Shown: one piece after another, positions 47,627 to 59,460 of the stretch
How positions within the stretch are numbered: the stretch's first letter is position 1
Layout: each line of letters starts with the position of its first letter
Source: Bolinopsis microptera
Taxonomy: Eukaryota > Ctenophora > Tentaculata > Lobata > Bolinopsidae
NCBI RefSeq assembly: GCF_026151205.1
Contig: NC_087072.1
Location: 10,456,169-10,520,168, forward strand
Length of the DNA stretch: 64,000 bases
Direction of reading: 5' to 3'
Position numbers and translations under genes: made by a program
The notes under the pieces: generated by a model
Databases searched by the model: none
Seen by the model: only the letters and a program-made list of their open reading frames with translations
Told to the model about the DNA's origin: nothing

Positions 47627-48153
47627 TAAATTGATCTTTGCAAGTTGAATTTGCGTTTCTGAAACCACTCTCTGCACTGGTAATTGTATTTAAAAGGGAA
47701 CACAAAATGATGAACGTGACCAAAATTATTCCCCGCGCGACGCGATAGCCGATAACTGATAAGATTCTCTTTCAGCATTCAGTTTCAGTTAATTATGGGT
47801 AATTCGCGCGTAAAATCATATTGGCACGTGTGCGTTCCATGTTCTCAGAATTAGGCAACGGTAAGTTTATAATCTTTAACTTTAACTGTTTGGAAACAGG
47901 TGTTGTTATTTTATGCTGGGAATCCCAAAAAGTGCTTGATCGGCCAGTTCATCATTGTGTCTCGCTAAATACTTGGCTAGTTTCATTATGCTTCGACTAA
48001 TCATCACTGTTGGCTTGGGGATGGTATTCAACTGTTGAGGGCTTACTGTAACAACCATTGATACGCTTATAGTTTTCAGACAGCTACTAACCGATATCCA
48101 ATGGGTCTCAGCCATAGAACAATACAGGCTCAACGGTGGCTCGGAAAAGTATA

Positions 48154-48908
48154 ATCTTCATGGTATGGTCTTATATATGATTTTGGTCTATTAGAACGAG
48201 TTTTAAGTGAAATATATCCTCCAGAGATGATTATGAATAAAAATAATACTTCAGTTCGTGAAACTGACTTTTTAGATATTAGTCTTACTATCACTATCAA
48301 TATTTATAAGGGAAAATTTTTTTAAAAACTTTACGACAAGAGGAACGATTATAACTTTGATGTCATTAATTATCCCTATTAGATGGGAATAATCCCAAAG
48401 GCCAGTATTATGGTAAATTTATTAGTCAGTTAGTTCGTTTAGCTCGTATTAATAGTTCTTATAACAGTTTTATTTTGGATTGTAAAAATTTAGTTCGTAA
48501 ACTTGCACGACAAAGTTTTAATATTGCTGCACCTTGCGCAAACGGTTTGAAATCTTTGTCGACAAGTATTTTAACATTTGGGGAAAATTTGGGATTAATT
48601 TTACTTCGGAATATGTATTTTAGCATGACGTGTCATTCTTTTTTTTAGTTCAGTTCGTTTTCAATTTTTAATCTTAATTTTAATTTCAGTACGTTTTACC
48701 TAACAAAATCATTTTTTACTTTTAGCTAGCAGAATGGTTTTCAGATTGCATTAATGAACTGTGCTATGAGCTGGTCCCAAGTCCAGACGCCATTTTATTC
48801 TTTGTAATTTTCAATAACCCTGTCTAGTCATTGACTACTGATTTATGAAATCACTAATCCTTTCGATTTCTGTGCCACTAACTGCCTTGATTTCATCAGT
48901 CCCTATAT
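48154..48908 (+). pseudogene. Penelope-like RT fragment inserted in the left arm
   Basis: In shifting frames: EIYPPEMIMNKNN, ETDFLDISLTI, KLYDKRNDYNFDVINYP, YGKFISQLVRLARIN. These align in order with the tail of the RT at 10217-11968 (SIYPPDLLMERSG, NYLDINISM, KLYNKLDDFNFPV, GQVLRYSSI). Only the C-terminal part is present and stops interrupt it. The right arm lacks it and keeps the empty site (AATCTATAATATTGA near 57150), so it inserted after the palindrome formed. Confidence 0.75.
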
Positions 48909-48969
48909 TGATAGGTTCATGCGCAAATTTACCTAGTTTAGCCGTCATTAATTAGGTACAGACCACTAA

Positions 48970-49158
48970 AAATAGTTTGTGAACGCGTTCGCTAAAAGAT
49001 TTTAACGTTCGCAACATAATGGTAAAGGAACGTTAATCCGATTTAAAATATCAACAAGTCGTTTCCCGCAATTTTACATGTTCTAGATGAGTTAGGAGAG
49101 TTTTAGCGCGCATGCATGCACGTTTCACTTTTCAGGCCCTAAAACTCCGCTATATAGT
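48970..49158. repeat. TTCACTAAAAATAGTTTGTG repeat, copy 2
   Basis: ACTAAAAATAGTTTGTGAAC through TTTCCCGCAATTTTAC to TTTTAGCGCGCATGCATGC. Same order as the copy at 52605-52805 on the other strand. Absent from the right arm. Confidence 0.6.
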
Positions 49159-49369
49159 GTTTCTGGATAGAAGTCGACTATTTATGCTCAATTCTCGAGC
49201 CGATAATAGTCTTGCTTAGATTTTCAGACAATAGTCTTAAGATTCCAGTTGGTTTCATTGGTGTAATTTATTACAAATATTATCTGTTCGCCTTAAAGTT
49301 AGCAAATTTTGCTTTTCGCAATTGAAACTATAAAAGCGATATGATTAGTCTTGCCAACAAAAGGTGGCT

Positions 49370-50165
49370 CGAGCTCCATTCCCCCCTACATTCAGTAGGG
49401 TTTTGTGTTCACCCGGCTTATATATCAGGGATTTGATCAACACACGAATCAGGATGTCTGGAAGGAGTTTCGGCAGTATCGAGATAGCCCGACCACTGTC
49501 CGCGGACAACTGTCCACGAACACCTGTCTACCAGATCATTACTGCATAATGACAGTATCCCCTGAATCAAGCAGGGTTCACATCATCGCACGCGAATTTC
49601 AATCAGCGGTGGTGTCAAGGCTTATTAAACGATTAAGCAACCTTACGGGAGGCGGTGGGTCCATTAATTTCGTCCATTAGACAGAAGAGTACCATGTCAG
49701 GAATTGGAATAGCTGTTGTTGTTGTTGTTGATGATGGCAACTGATAATACTTCACCAAAAACGAACGACTTATATACCACATTTCAATCGTAATCATTTA
49801 TTTCATTGAGCAATCAATATTATTCTACTACTTGGAAGGAGTTTCTAGATGTCATGGACACGTGGTGTGACGGCGCAACAAAGAAGAAGATACTTTAATT
49901 TCGCAGTACACGTTCTACCGAGAGAAAAGAGGCTTATTCTCTACTGACGCTGCCTCAAGTTTTAGCCAAGATTCTGACGGTCCAGTCTCTTGGTGGAGCA
50001 ACTTCGGTTGAGAGGTACCCGAACTACAGAGTTTTCCAATGAAAGCGCTGTCGCAATCGACATCAGCCTCACCCTGTGAGACGAATTGGAGCTTGTACGA
50101 CTGGGTGATAAACAAAAAAAGAAACCGCCCCACAGTTAACAAGCAGCGAGACCTTATTATTATTT
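49370..50165 (+). pseudogene. hAT transposase C-terminal half, left arm copy
   Basis: PLHSVGFCVHPAY, then YQGFDQHTNQDVWKEF; after a 375-base insertion EFLDVMDTWCDGATKKKI, YREKRGLFSTDAASSF, SWWSNFG, a stop, VPELQSFPMKALSQSTSASP, CETNWSLYDWV and INKKRN. The order ...LNPxY...W(W)...L(S)xxTSSS-CERNWS...KRN is the hAT C-terminal dimerisation region. Stops and frameshifts disable it. The right arm has the inverted copy without the insertion. Confidence 0.75.
49464..49838. mobile_element. Insertion in the left arm only, flanked by GGAAGGAGTTTC
   Basis: The 12-mer GGAAGGAGTTTC precedes and ends this block, and occurs once at the equivalent right-arm site (inverted, near 56652-56663). An insertion with a target duplication of up to 12 bp explains this. 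No TIRs or coding content recognised. Confidence 0.55.
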
Positions 50166-51295
50166 ATGTTATTATATTTATGTTATTATATTTATGTTAA
50201 CACAAGTTTGCGTCTTATGAAAAATTCACGAATTAAGGAGCAATAATTTTATTATTATTTGCTTATTGCTATACTAGTGACTTATTTTTATTCATTGTTG
50301 TTTATTTACTGTCTAATTCCGACAACATAGTTTTATCTCATTGTATCCATTTAAAGTTAAAAACGGACATTAAAATGAACGCTCGGAGCCCGGAGGCATT
50401 CAAACGTTTACGTACGGGCGTTGACTTGAACGTAAATGGGCAGACTATTTAACTTTAAGGTTAAACGGATATTAATATATGTACGCTATGCCCTAGCTGG
50501 GGCCTCTTCTCAGACTCTCGAGCGTTCAATTTGAATTGGTGTCGATTCAAAATTAAAGTTAATTAAAGTTCAATAAGATAAACTTATCATTGCTGGTTTG
50601 ATTTTGGAACCTTCTCTAGACCTAGTAATTTTGGATTCGTAAGTTATGTGCGAGAATAGCTTCCCAGTCCCACGTCAAAGTGATTTATAGATTATCCTTA
50701 TTTTTAAGGGAATCGTTAGGTATTCGTATACTTATAGTATAGTTTTATTATTACACGTACGTGACCAATATTATTCCCCGCGCGATGTTATTACAAATTA
50801 GATTCTCTTTCACTTTGATCAGTTTCTTTCAAAAACAGATTCGCGCGTCAAATATATTTAGTTTGCGCGCTTTTGGTACTCCCAAAAGTACGTCAAAATG
50901 CAATTCTGTGAATTGCATTATTATAAATTTATAGTCATAGGTAATAGGCTCCATGTCATTGTCCACAGGACTGGTCACCGTTAACCTTGTTTAACTTAAA
51001 CTGGTCGGAAAACGCGGATTTGTTATGAAAAATAATGTTTATCGCTTTGCCATTCGGCCTGTAGAATTAGATCAGAAAATCATGCGGATACCGATAAGAC
51101 GATAAAACAGTTATCGAATTTTATACCTTTACCTAAGGCTAATGGTGATGCAACGCTAATGGAATACCTTGATCAGAAAGAAGTAAGAACTTTTGCTTTT
51201 GGCAAATCTAACAACCACGGAAATTTTCAGCGACATCAACGCTAAAATCGGAAACGATTTTCACTTCAAGATCTACTTAGAGAAAGTAATGACAT
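50166..51295. other. Arm sequence without recognised genes
   Basis: Contains the AACGGACATTAAAATGAACG motif at 50363, mirrored at 56115. A frame near 51120-51200 (NFIPLPKANGDATLMEYLDQ) is mirrored in the right arm but not recognised. Confidence 0.4.
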
Positions 51296-53004
51296 GTCGG
51301 TGGGGATCGCGACGTGATACAAGTAGTATAGTATGGTATTTACCTTAAGTTATGGAACTGCTGAAGGTAATTCGTTAGAAGGCTTACATCTCGATCCCGG
51401 GGTGCGTATAGAAGAAAAACATTATTTATAGTCTTGGACACTTATAACTAGCTGATAGCACAGACTACGTTTTTGTTAGGAAGAATTAGGGTCCGCAAAA
51501 GATGACAGTCAGGATAAGTTCTATGTCTGTCATGTACAATATATTATTATAGGAGAAACACTATTGTATAGAGAATATGCTATAGAAAGATATCATGTAC
51601 ATAAAGGTAAGTATACTTATTGGTAGAATTGTGGAACACAACAAGAAAATTGAGAATAATCTTGTGCGAGGGTAGGGACCCAGATGGCGTTTCTAACCCA
51701 AATAAACTTTAAGGAGACTTCTCATCAGTAGCCGCACCTCCTTAATCGGTTTCTGAACTGGAATTATATGGGCTTCCAGACGGCCAGACCGAGTATTACC
51801 ATCCCATCCTTCTAGAGTTCATCACAAGTAGCACCCACCTTGAAGATCTTTGACACCCAGACACACCCCATTGGCGAACAAACTTTGGATATAATCTTAC
51901 ATGCTCCCGAAGGAATCCCTGGTTTATGGTCTTTCTCCTCGTCACTAGCACTTTCGCTAGAGTCACCAGCCCTTTCACCATGGAGTCATCAGCCCAATCA
52001 TTGAAGTGTACAGAAGTACAGTTGTGTGTTAGATCAATTTCTTGGTCTAACATTTAATACAAATTCGCACGTGTGCACTCAATGCAGTTCTGGTCACGTA
52101 CCGGTAACTTGAGTCTTTAACTTAAACTGTTTGGAAAACAGATGTATACATGAAATATATTAATGTTTATCAGCCGGTAAAGTATTTGGAGGGAAAAATC
52201 TCACATACACCAGACGAAAAATTTGAATGATTGGAGTTACTTTTACTTATCATGTCTAAATATTAATAAGGTTTACTGGCTCAGTTTTTGAATGTATGGG
52301 AATGAAAATAATTTCACTCGAATTTCGACAGATCTTATACTAACTTGACTGTACTTGTAGCAAACCGCATGACGTTTATTGATCATCAACTTTCAATAGT
52401 TCAAAGGTATTTTCATCCATAATTAATGATGACACATATATCTGTTAATGCTCGATACTTCATTCCGTGTACTATACAGTGTACACAATTACGTAGAGAT
52501 GCTGTACTGATAGACATTGCGGATGCTGACCATTATACGATAATGAGACTAACATATTTTTTCATTAAATACCTAAATTATTAGCATTTAAAATATTTTC
52601 TGCTGACACGTGCATGCACGCGCGCTAAAACTCTTCTAACTCATCTAGAACAAGTAAAATTGCGGGAAACGATGGAGTGTCGATGTGTTAATATTTCAAA
52701 TCTGATTAACGTTCCTTTACCTTATGTTCCGAACGTTAAATCTTTTAGCGAACGCGTTCACAAACTATTTTTAGTGAACGTTCCGTACGTTCACTACAAC
52801 TAAGCCGGGTGTCTATCAAAGTAAATACTCATACTTTGACAATGACATCATATTTGCGGACCCTAATTCTTCCTAACAAAAACGTAGTCTGTGCTATCAG
52901 CTAGTTATAAGTGTCCAAGACTATAAATAATGTTTTTCTTCTATCCGCACCCCGGGATCGAGATGTAAGCCTTCTAACGAATTACCTTCAGCAGTTCGGT
53001 TCAC
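51296..53004. repeat. Loop segment with an inner inverted repeat
   Basis: 51359-51500 and 52855-52998 are inverted copies (TTCTTCTATxCGCACCCCGG, AGGAAGAATTAGGGTCCGC). Between them lie an 85-codon minus-strand frame (51796-52053), unrecognised, and at 52605-52805 the third copy of the TTCACTAAAAATAG repeat. Confidence 0.55.
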
Positions 53005-53298
53005 GTACTGTAGTGCGACACGTACTCTAGTGCTACATGTACCCTAGTGCGAAACCTCCAAGATCGACACTGTCGCAGTAGAGTACGCTACCTGGATCGT
53101 AGTGCGACACGTACCCTAGTGCGACAGAGAAATTTCAAGGCCGACACTGTCGCACTACAGTGCGCTACCTGGACTGTAGTGCGACACGAACTAAAGTGCG
53201 ACAAAACACTTTACGCAATAAAAATTTGACTTTCCATTTTTAAGTTTTAATGACAAGAGTGTAGTCGTGTATGAGTAAATATGGGGTTAAATATAAAA

Positions 53299-53900
53299 TC
53301 AAAGATTACAATCCACGAAGATTAGGTCCACGAAGATTAGGTCCACGAAGGCAATAGCACCGATCATCTTAAAGTACTTCCGTACTGCTGAGTTCTCTGC
53401 GTTGTATTCCGGGACTAGGTCATGTTGCTGCATCTTCCTCCAAAGTGCTTGCTTGTGGTGGAAGAAGCATCCTCTCTTGGTAGTATACAGGTTGTCTCCA
53501 CAGCGTTTATCAGGGCTCTCTCGTAGTCACTCATGACAGATTGAGGGTCGACTCCAAAAGCAAGGAGCTCATCCAAGAGGGCTTCATAATGTCCAACAGC
53601 ATCAGCAATTAGGTGTTTCGTAGGGAGGTCAGTATCGGAAGCTTTCCGTTTCATATGCTGCTTTGCTGTGTGGACAGAGTTTGCTGCAGGAGTAGGAGGG
53701 TGGGAATAAGTCTTCGTACTGGTCACAGTAGTGTCGTTCATCAGACTGAGACGTCCGGAGCAGATCTTCCCAGTGGATCGCCAGTAGGTCCTGTCGTCGC
53801 GCTTCTAATTATCCAGGCAGTAGCGGTATCCGTCGTGGATAACGTTTCTTGAACCAGTAGTGCGTCCAGGAATGGAGGGATTGAAGAATACATGTTGATG
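53299..53900 (-). pseudogene. FLYWCH + MULE transposase fragment
   Basis: Minus strand: VIHDGYRYCLDN, a stop, KRDDRTYWRSTGKICSGRLS and HPPTP form a FLYWCH-type zinc finger (YW...C...H). Then SVMSDYERALINAVETT and, one frame over, RGCFFHHKQALWRKMQQ and KYFKMIGAIAFVDL, which is the MULE D...GCxFHxxQ segment (second aspartate and CxxH). The intervening domain is deleted, and an 18-base duplication (FVDLI twice) ends the frame. Clearly inactive. Confidence 0.8.
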
Positions 53901-54086
53901 TTGTTCGATGCTTTGGTAGAATCATCGTGACTTTATATATGGCCCAAGAATATGAACTTGTTATCCAAATCGGAGATATACCTTCATACGATACATGTGA
54001 TAGGAATGAGGATCATATGCTGCTTAAGAGTTACCCGGTGGATCACACACTGCATACGTGGCTTGAACTGACCCGAAGGAATTGTG

Positions 54087-54895
54087 CTAAGATGAGAAGT
54101 ATGTATCATACGTAATTTTCAAAGTATCGTACAAGTACGTACTTTTAAAATACTGCGGAAAAGTACGCAGATACAATAATGTAGTGCACGTGTCGGCAGC
54201 TAGATACAGCTAGACTGATGAAGTTTGACAGCGGTATCGCCCTGAGAGAACTCCAGCATTACAGGCTAAATGTGGACAGCGAGGGGCTCAATTTATACAC
54301 CGAAGTGGATTCGTTGCAGAATCTACCAAATCCTATGTTGTATTGGAGATACTATAATAGCCCACAGAGTTATGAGGTTCTCCATTTCATCGCTAGAAAA
54401 GTTTTTAGTGTTCTGACTTCTTCCTCAGTTTGTGAACAAAATTTTAGAGACATGGAGTATATATCTACTGCAGTAGAAGACTACGCACTAAGCCTGAGAG
54501 ATTCAACAAATTGATCTACATCTACTCTAATGCAAAACTGAAACGTTAAAGCTGAAAGTAAATTTGATCTGTTGAAATGATGATGCTAGAAAGTTCATTG
54601 TTTTTTGTTTTGATGAAATGATGAAGCTTATTAAACTTTCTTTGTTATCTGCGATTGAGTGTTTCTATTATCTCCATGAATATGGCTTTCAAAAGCATCA
54701 TGACAATGAAATTTCAATCGTGGAAGTCGGGAGTTTCCAATAAATAAAACGTCGGATCTAAAAAACGTTACATCGCGCCTGTGAAAATAAGTTTGAAAAT
54801 TTTTTGAATCGTACACTGAGGTATCATACGTACTTTTCAAAATAAAGTACAAGTACGTACTTTTCGCCCGGTATCATACATACTTCTCATCTTAG
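54087..54895. mobile_element. 809-bp hAT derivative
   Basis: TIRs CTAAGATGAGAAGTATGTAT and the exact complement; GAATTGTG flanks both sides (54079-54086, 54896-54903), the 8-bp duplication of hAT. The subterminal sequence contains GTACAAGTACGTACTTTT in both halves. It carries only the C-terminal part of a transposase. Confidence 0.9.
54218..54514 (+). CDS. hAT C-terminal dimerisation fragment (98 aa)
   Basis: Open frame with NPMLYWRYYNSP, then YEVLHFIARKVFSVLTSSSV, then CEQNFRDMEYISTA. This fits the hAT C-terminal block (DPLxWW...YPxLxxLARxxLxIxxTSxxSERxFSxxG). It lies within the 809-bp element, the rest of the transposase being deleted. In frame and uninterrupted, so it could still be translated, but no catalytic residues for strand transfer are present. 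Confidence 0.75.
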   Translation: MKFDSGIALRELQHYRLNVDSEGLNLYTEVDSLQNLPNPMLYWRYYNSPQSYEVLHFIARKVFSVLTSSSVCEQNFRDMEYISTAVEDYALSLRDSTN

Positions 54896-55189
54896 GAATT
54901 GTGATCAGTGGATCACTTCGAAACACGTGATGTGAACCGACGAATCGTATTCGCAAGATCAATTCGAAATAAGTGACGTGAACCGACCCGACGAATCAGT
55001 TACCTAATGGTCCATAAGAAGGATAGGATGTGACCTGAGCTTGGAAATAAGTCAGGATATTTTGTCGCAGTAGAGTACGCTACCTGGATGGTAGTGCGAC
55101 ACGTACCCTAGTGCGACAGAGGGTGTTTTTGTCGGACTTCGCACTAGAGTACGTGTCGCATTACAGTACGTGTCGCACTACAGTAACAT

Positions 55190-58077
55190 TACCATTTCTC
55201 TAAGTAGATCTTGAAGTGAAAATCGTTTCCGATTTTACTTTTAGCGTTGATGTCGCTGAAAATTTCCGTGGTTTTTAGATTTGCCAAAAGCAAAAGTTCT
55301 TACTTCTTTCTGATCAAGGTATTCCATTAGCGTTGCATCACCATTAGCCTTAGGTAAAGGTATAAAATTCGATAACTGTTTTATCGTCTTATCGGTATCC
55401 GCATGATTTTCTGATCTAATTCTACCGGCCGAATGGCAAAGCGATAAACATTATTTTTCATAACACATCCGCGTTTTCCAACCAGTTTAAGTTAAACAAG
55501 GTTAACGGTGACCAGTCCTGTGGACAATGACATGGAGACTATTACCTATGACTATAAATTTATAATAATGCAATTCACAGAATTGCATTTTGACGTACTT
55601 TTGGGAGTACCAAAAGCGCGCAAACTAAATATATTTGACGCGCGAATCTGTTTTTGAAAGAAACTGATCAAAGTGAAAGAGAATCTAATTTGTAATAACA
55701 TCGCGCGGGGAATAATATTGGTCACGTACGTGTAATAATAAAACTATACTATACCTAAGTATACGAATACCTAACGATTCCCTTAAAAATAAGGATAATC
55801 TATAAATCACTTTGACGTGGGACTGGGAAGCTATTCTCGCACATAACTTACGAATCCAAAATTACTAGGTCTAGAGAAGGTTCCAAAATCAAACCAGCAA
55901 TGATAAGTTTATCTTATTGAACTTTAATTAACTTTAATTTTGAATCGACACCAATTCAAATTGAACGCTCGAGAGTCTGAGAAGAGGCCCCAGCTAGGGC
56001 ATAGCGTACATATATTAATATCCGTTTAACCTTAAAGTTAAATAGTCTGCCCATTTACGTTCAAGTCAACGCCCGTACGTAAACGTTTGAATGCCTCCGG
56101 GCTCCGAGCGTTCATTTTAATGTCCGTTTTTAACTTTAAATGGATACAATGAGATAAAACTATGTTGTCGGAATTAGACAGTAAATAAACAATAATGAAT
56201 AAAAATAAGTCACTAGTATAGCAATAAGCAAATAATAATAAAATTATTGCTCCTTAATTCGTGAATTTTTCATAAGACGCAAACTTGTGTTAACATAAAT
56301 ATAATAACATAAATATAATAACATAAATAATAATATTAATAAGGTCTCGCTGCTTGTTAACTGTGAGGCGGTTTCTTTTTTTGTTTATCACCCAGTCGTA
56401 CAAGCTCCAATTCGTCTCACAGGGTGAGGCTGATGTCGATTGCGACAGCGCTTTCATTGGAAAACTCTGTAGTTCGGGTACCTCTCAACCGAAGTTGCTC
56501 CACCAAGAGACTGGACCGTCAGAATCTTGGCTAAAACTTGAGGCAGCGTCAGTAGAGAATAAGCCTCTTTTCTCTCGGTAGAACGTGTACTGCGAAATTA
56601 AAGTATCTTCTTCTTTGTTGCGCCGTCACACCACGTGTCCATGACATCTAGAAACTCCTTCCAGACATCCTGATTCGTGTGTTTATCATATCCCTGATAT
56701 ATAAGCCGGGTGAACACAAAACCCTACTGAATGTAGGGGGGAATGGAGCTCGAGCCACCTTTTGTTGGCAAGACTTGAAGACTAATCATATCGCTTTTAT
56801 AGTTTCAATTGCGAAAAGCAAAATTTGCTAACTTTAAGGTGAACAGATAATATTTGTAATAAATTACACCGATGAAACCAACAGGAATCTTAAGACTATT
56901 GTCTGAAAATCTAAGCAAGACTATTATCGGCTCGAGAATTGAGCATAAATAGTCGACTTCTATCCAGAAACCTAGGAGAATCAGGGGACATCCTGTTGTC
57001 AATTTATGGGAGGTCGACTTTACTGCTTTGATCACAGACGTCCGATACAGCAGCGGAAGCGCAAGATCTGCTGATGAGCAATTCCGTCGGTCTGTACCTA
57101 ATCAATGACGGCTAAACTAGGTAAATTTGCGCATGAACCTTTCAATATTATAGATTATACTTTTCCGAGCCACCGAATTGAGCCTGTATTGTTCTATGGC
57201 TGAGACCCATTGGATATCGGTTAGTAGCTGTCTGAAAACTATAAGCGTATTAATGGCTGTTACAGTAGGCCCTCAACAGTTGAATACCATCCCCAAGCCA
57301 ACAGTGATGATTAGTCGAAGCATAATGAAACTAGCCAAGTATTTAGCGAGACACAATGATGAACTGGCCGATCAAGCACTTTTTGGGATTCCCAGCATAA
57401 AATAACAACACCTGTTTCCAAACAGTTAAAGTTAAAGATTATAAACTTACCGTTGCCTAATTCTGAGAACATGGAACGCACACGTGCCAATATGATTTTA
57501 CGCGCGAATTACCCAGAATTAACTGAAACTGAATGCTGAAAGAGAATCTTATCGCGTCGCGCGGGGAATAATTTTGGTCACGTACCTACATCATTTTGTG
57601 TTCCCTTTTAAATACAATTACCAGTGCAGAGAGTAGTTTCAGAATCAGAAACGCAAATTCAACTTGCAAAGATTAATTTACCTGGGTAACCTCGCTCAGG
57701 CTTTTGTATTTATTAAGTTAAACACATTGATTTAACATTGAACATATTATGGCGATTAAAAATATGCCTATAGCAGATAGGGCGGAATGACAGGTTCAGC
57801 AACGCCCAGGAATTACAAGCAGCAAATTCTGCTACTGCTAGTGCTATCAGTATCACGGAGAAATGAGAATCGAAGCAAATATTATAGTGGTACCGTGGCA
57901 TGTCCATTCTGGGTCAGCGTTGTATATACTTATATATGTTGCATGGATAAGTCCCTGCTTGCTGTTGGCGTTGCTGCGGCGAGGCTGGCTGGAATAATTG
58001 TCGGAGAACTCTTTGGCTTCGTACTCTCTTCACTTCTTTCTCCGCACAAAACTGTTCAATCCGTGGGAGGCCCTGTT
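55190..58077 (-). repeat. Right arm of the inner palindrome
   Basis: Inverse of 47244-51295, lacking the three left-arm insertions. About 110 bases (56972-57085) are present only here. Confidence 0.8.
56330..56770 (-). pseudogene. hAT transposase C-terminal half, right arm copy
   Basis: Mirror of 49370-50165 without the insertion: HTNQDVWKEFLDVMDTWCDG, then the same stop within SWWSNFG and the CETNWS block. Sharing the stop shows that the gene was dead before or while the arms were homogenised. Confidence 0.7.
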
Positions 58078-58590
58078 ATTCAAATAAAGTTCTGAACCCT
58101 CAATCAAGCGTTTAGTTCTAAAACTTTGGTAATGGAAATTGTAGTTTTGTAGCTTTTCTCATAACTATCGTCCTATCGAACTGATGATCAATAAACATCA
58201 CGCGGTTTGCTACATGCAAATCAAGTTAGTATAAGGAGTCGTTTACATATCAGCAGAGGGGTCTTCCAAATTGCAAATGATTACGATTGACCATATAATA
58301 TTGTAATTTTGGCACAATAGCACAATACTAATAGCGATACCCGGATTTAACATTTAAACAATTTGTAATCGTATTGCCATGCAGTGTTTGTGTAACTGTA
58401 GTACTAGTTGGTAATCGCTTTTCTTGTCAAAAAGTTAATATTTGTTTCCTTCGATAGTAAATTATTTTGTCCCAAATTCATATATTTTCTAATAATACAA
58501 AATTGTTTTTAGACCAATTATACAATGTCAATAAGTCATGTGGCATGTAAGGCGCCAAAGACAAATTGCTAAAAGGCTCGGCGCAACTGC
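58078..58590. other. Outer right interior of the array-ended element
   Basis: No gene. The first 60 bases (TTCTGAACCCTCAATCAAGCG ...) resemble 61238-61330, and 58160-58215 is the inverse of 52360-52400. Confidence 0.45.
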
Positions 58591-58593
58591 AGA

Positions 58594-58843
58594 AAACTGC
58601 TACTAACTGCCACAAACTGCCACTAACTGCTACAAACTGCCACTAACTGCTACTAACTGCCACTAACTGCTGCAAACTGCGCGCGCAGTGCGTGGGCGCG
58701 ATTGTAGCAGTTAGTGGCAGTTAGTGGCAGTTAGTGGCAGTTTGTAGCAGTTAGTGGCAGTTTGTAACAGTTAGTGGCAGTTTGTGGCAGTTAGTGGCAG
58801 TTTGTGGCAGTTAGTGGCAGTTTGTAGCAGTTAGTGACAGTTT
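58594..58843. repeat. 10-bp tandem array with central hairpin (right end)
   Basis: Units CTGCTACTAA/CTGCCACAAA, then GCAGTGCGTGGGCGCGATTG, then inverse units to GTGACAGTTTCTTTGCACTT. Complement of the left-end array. Confidence 0.9.
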
Positions 58844-58866
58844 CTTTGCACTTTGCTCCTCCTGTG

Positions 58867-59255
58867 TACAATAGGTGACTGCCGATTAAATTGGGATCTA
58901 AGTTAAAAGTAAACATTGATATATAAAATTGCCAGAAAATCAAGACATTCTCACGCGCGAATTTTGTGTACCACGTTTGTATAACAATTGCAATATCGTT
59001 ATCACTTACCACGTGTTTTTTGCGCGCGCTGGCTGCTTGCTTTGCACTATATTTAATTTTAGAATTTTACAAATCTTAGAACAGTAGCACGATATTTAAC
59101 AACTTTTGCACCTTATATACCAAGTATTTTATTACCAGGGGCGCCATATTTCTAGGGGGCGCCAAATTATGAGGGGGGCGGCAGAATTTTGGCGCCCCCC
59201 TCTCACGGCGCCCCCCCGCATAGCGGGGTCTGCGGGGCCTTACGTTACGCCACTG
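58867..59255. other. Right subterminal part of the giant hAT-ended element
   Basis: Non-coding, ends in GGCGCC-rich blocks and CGTTACGCCACTG. Confidence 0.6.
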
Positions 59256-59460
59256 TAACTGATCACTTCCCACCACTCAGATACAGCCAACACTCCGATG
59301 TCCCAATGTCCCAAATTGATGGATTTATCTTCTGAAACTAGCAAATTTCTTAATTTTGTGTTGAAAATAAATTTTTTTAGCCACACTTTGACAGAAAGGC
59401 TGGCGCGAGCGCGCACACGCGTTCGCTTGATCAAATCTATACAGAGCATCTTAACCCCCC

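Larger units (their letters stand above)
47244..51295 (+). repeat. Left arm of the inner palindrome of the array-ended element
   Basis: Starting with ACAGGGCCTCCCACGG, this matches 55190-58077 inverted, except for insertions present only here: 48154-48908 (RT fragment), about 48971-49158 (repeat copy 2) and about 49464-49838. The inner boundary is near ATCTACTTAGAGAAA. Confidence 0.8.
53006..55190. mobile_element. MULE-type element with GTAGTGCGACACG ends
   Basis: Ends TACTGTAGTGCGACACGTACT (left) and its near-exact complement (right, about 55170-55190). Subterminal blocks repeat variants of CTGTCGCACTACAGT, GTAGTGCGACACGTACCCTA and CTACCTGGAT on both sides. The interior holds the FLYWCH/MULE pseudogene and a later 809-bp hAT derivative. 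No matching 9-bp flanks found, so the ends may have been rearranged. Confidence 0.65.

Noticed and set aside
56354-56581. 75-codon frames mirrored at 49915-50142 and 56354-56581
   Set aside because: They are antisense shadows of the hAT C-terminal fragments in the arms.
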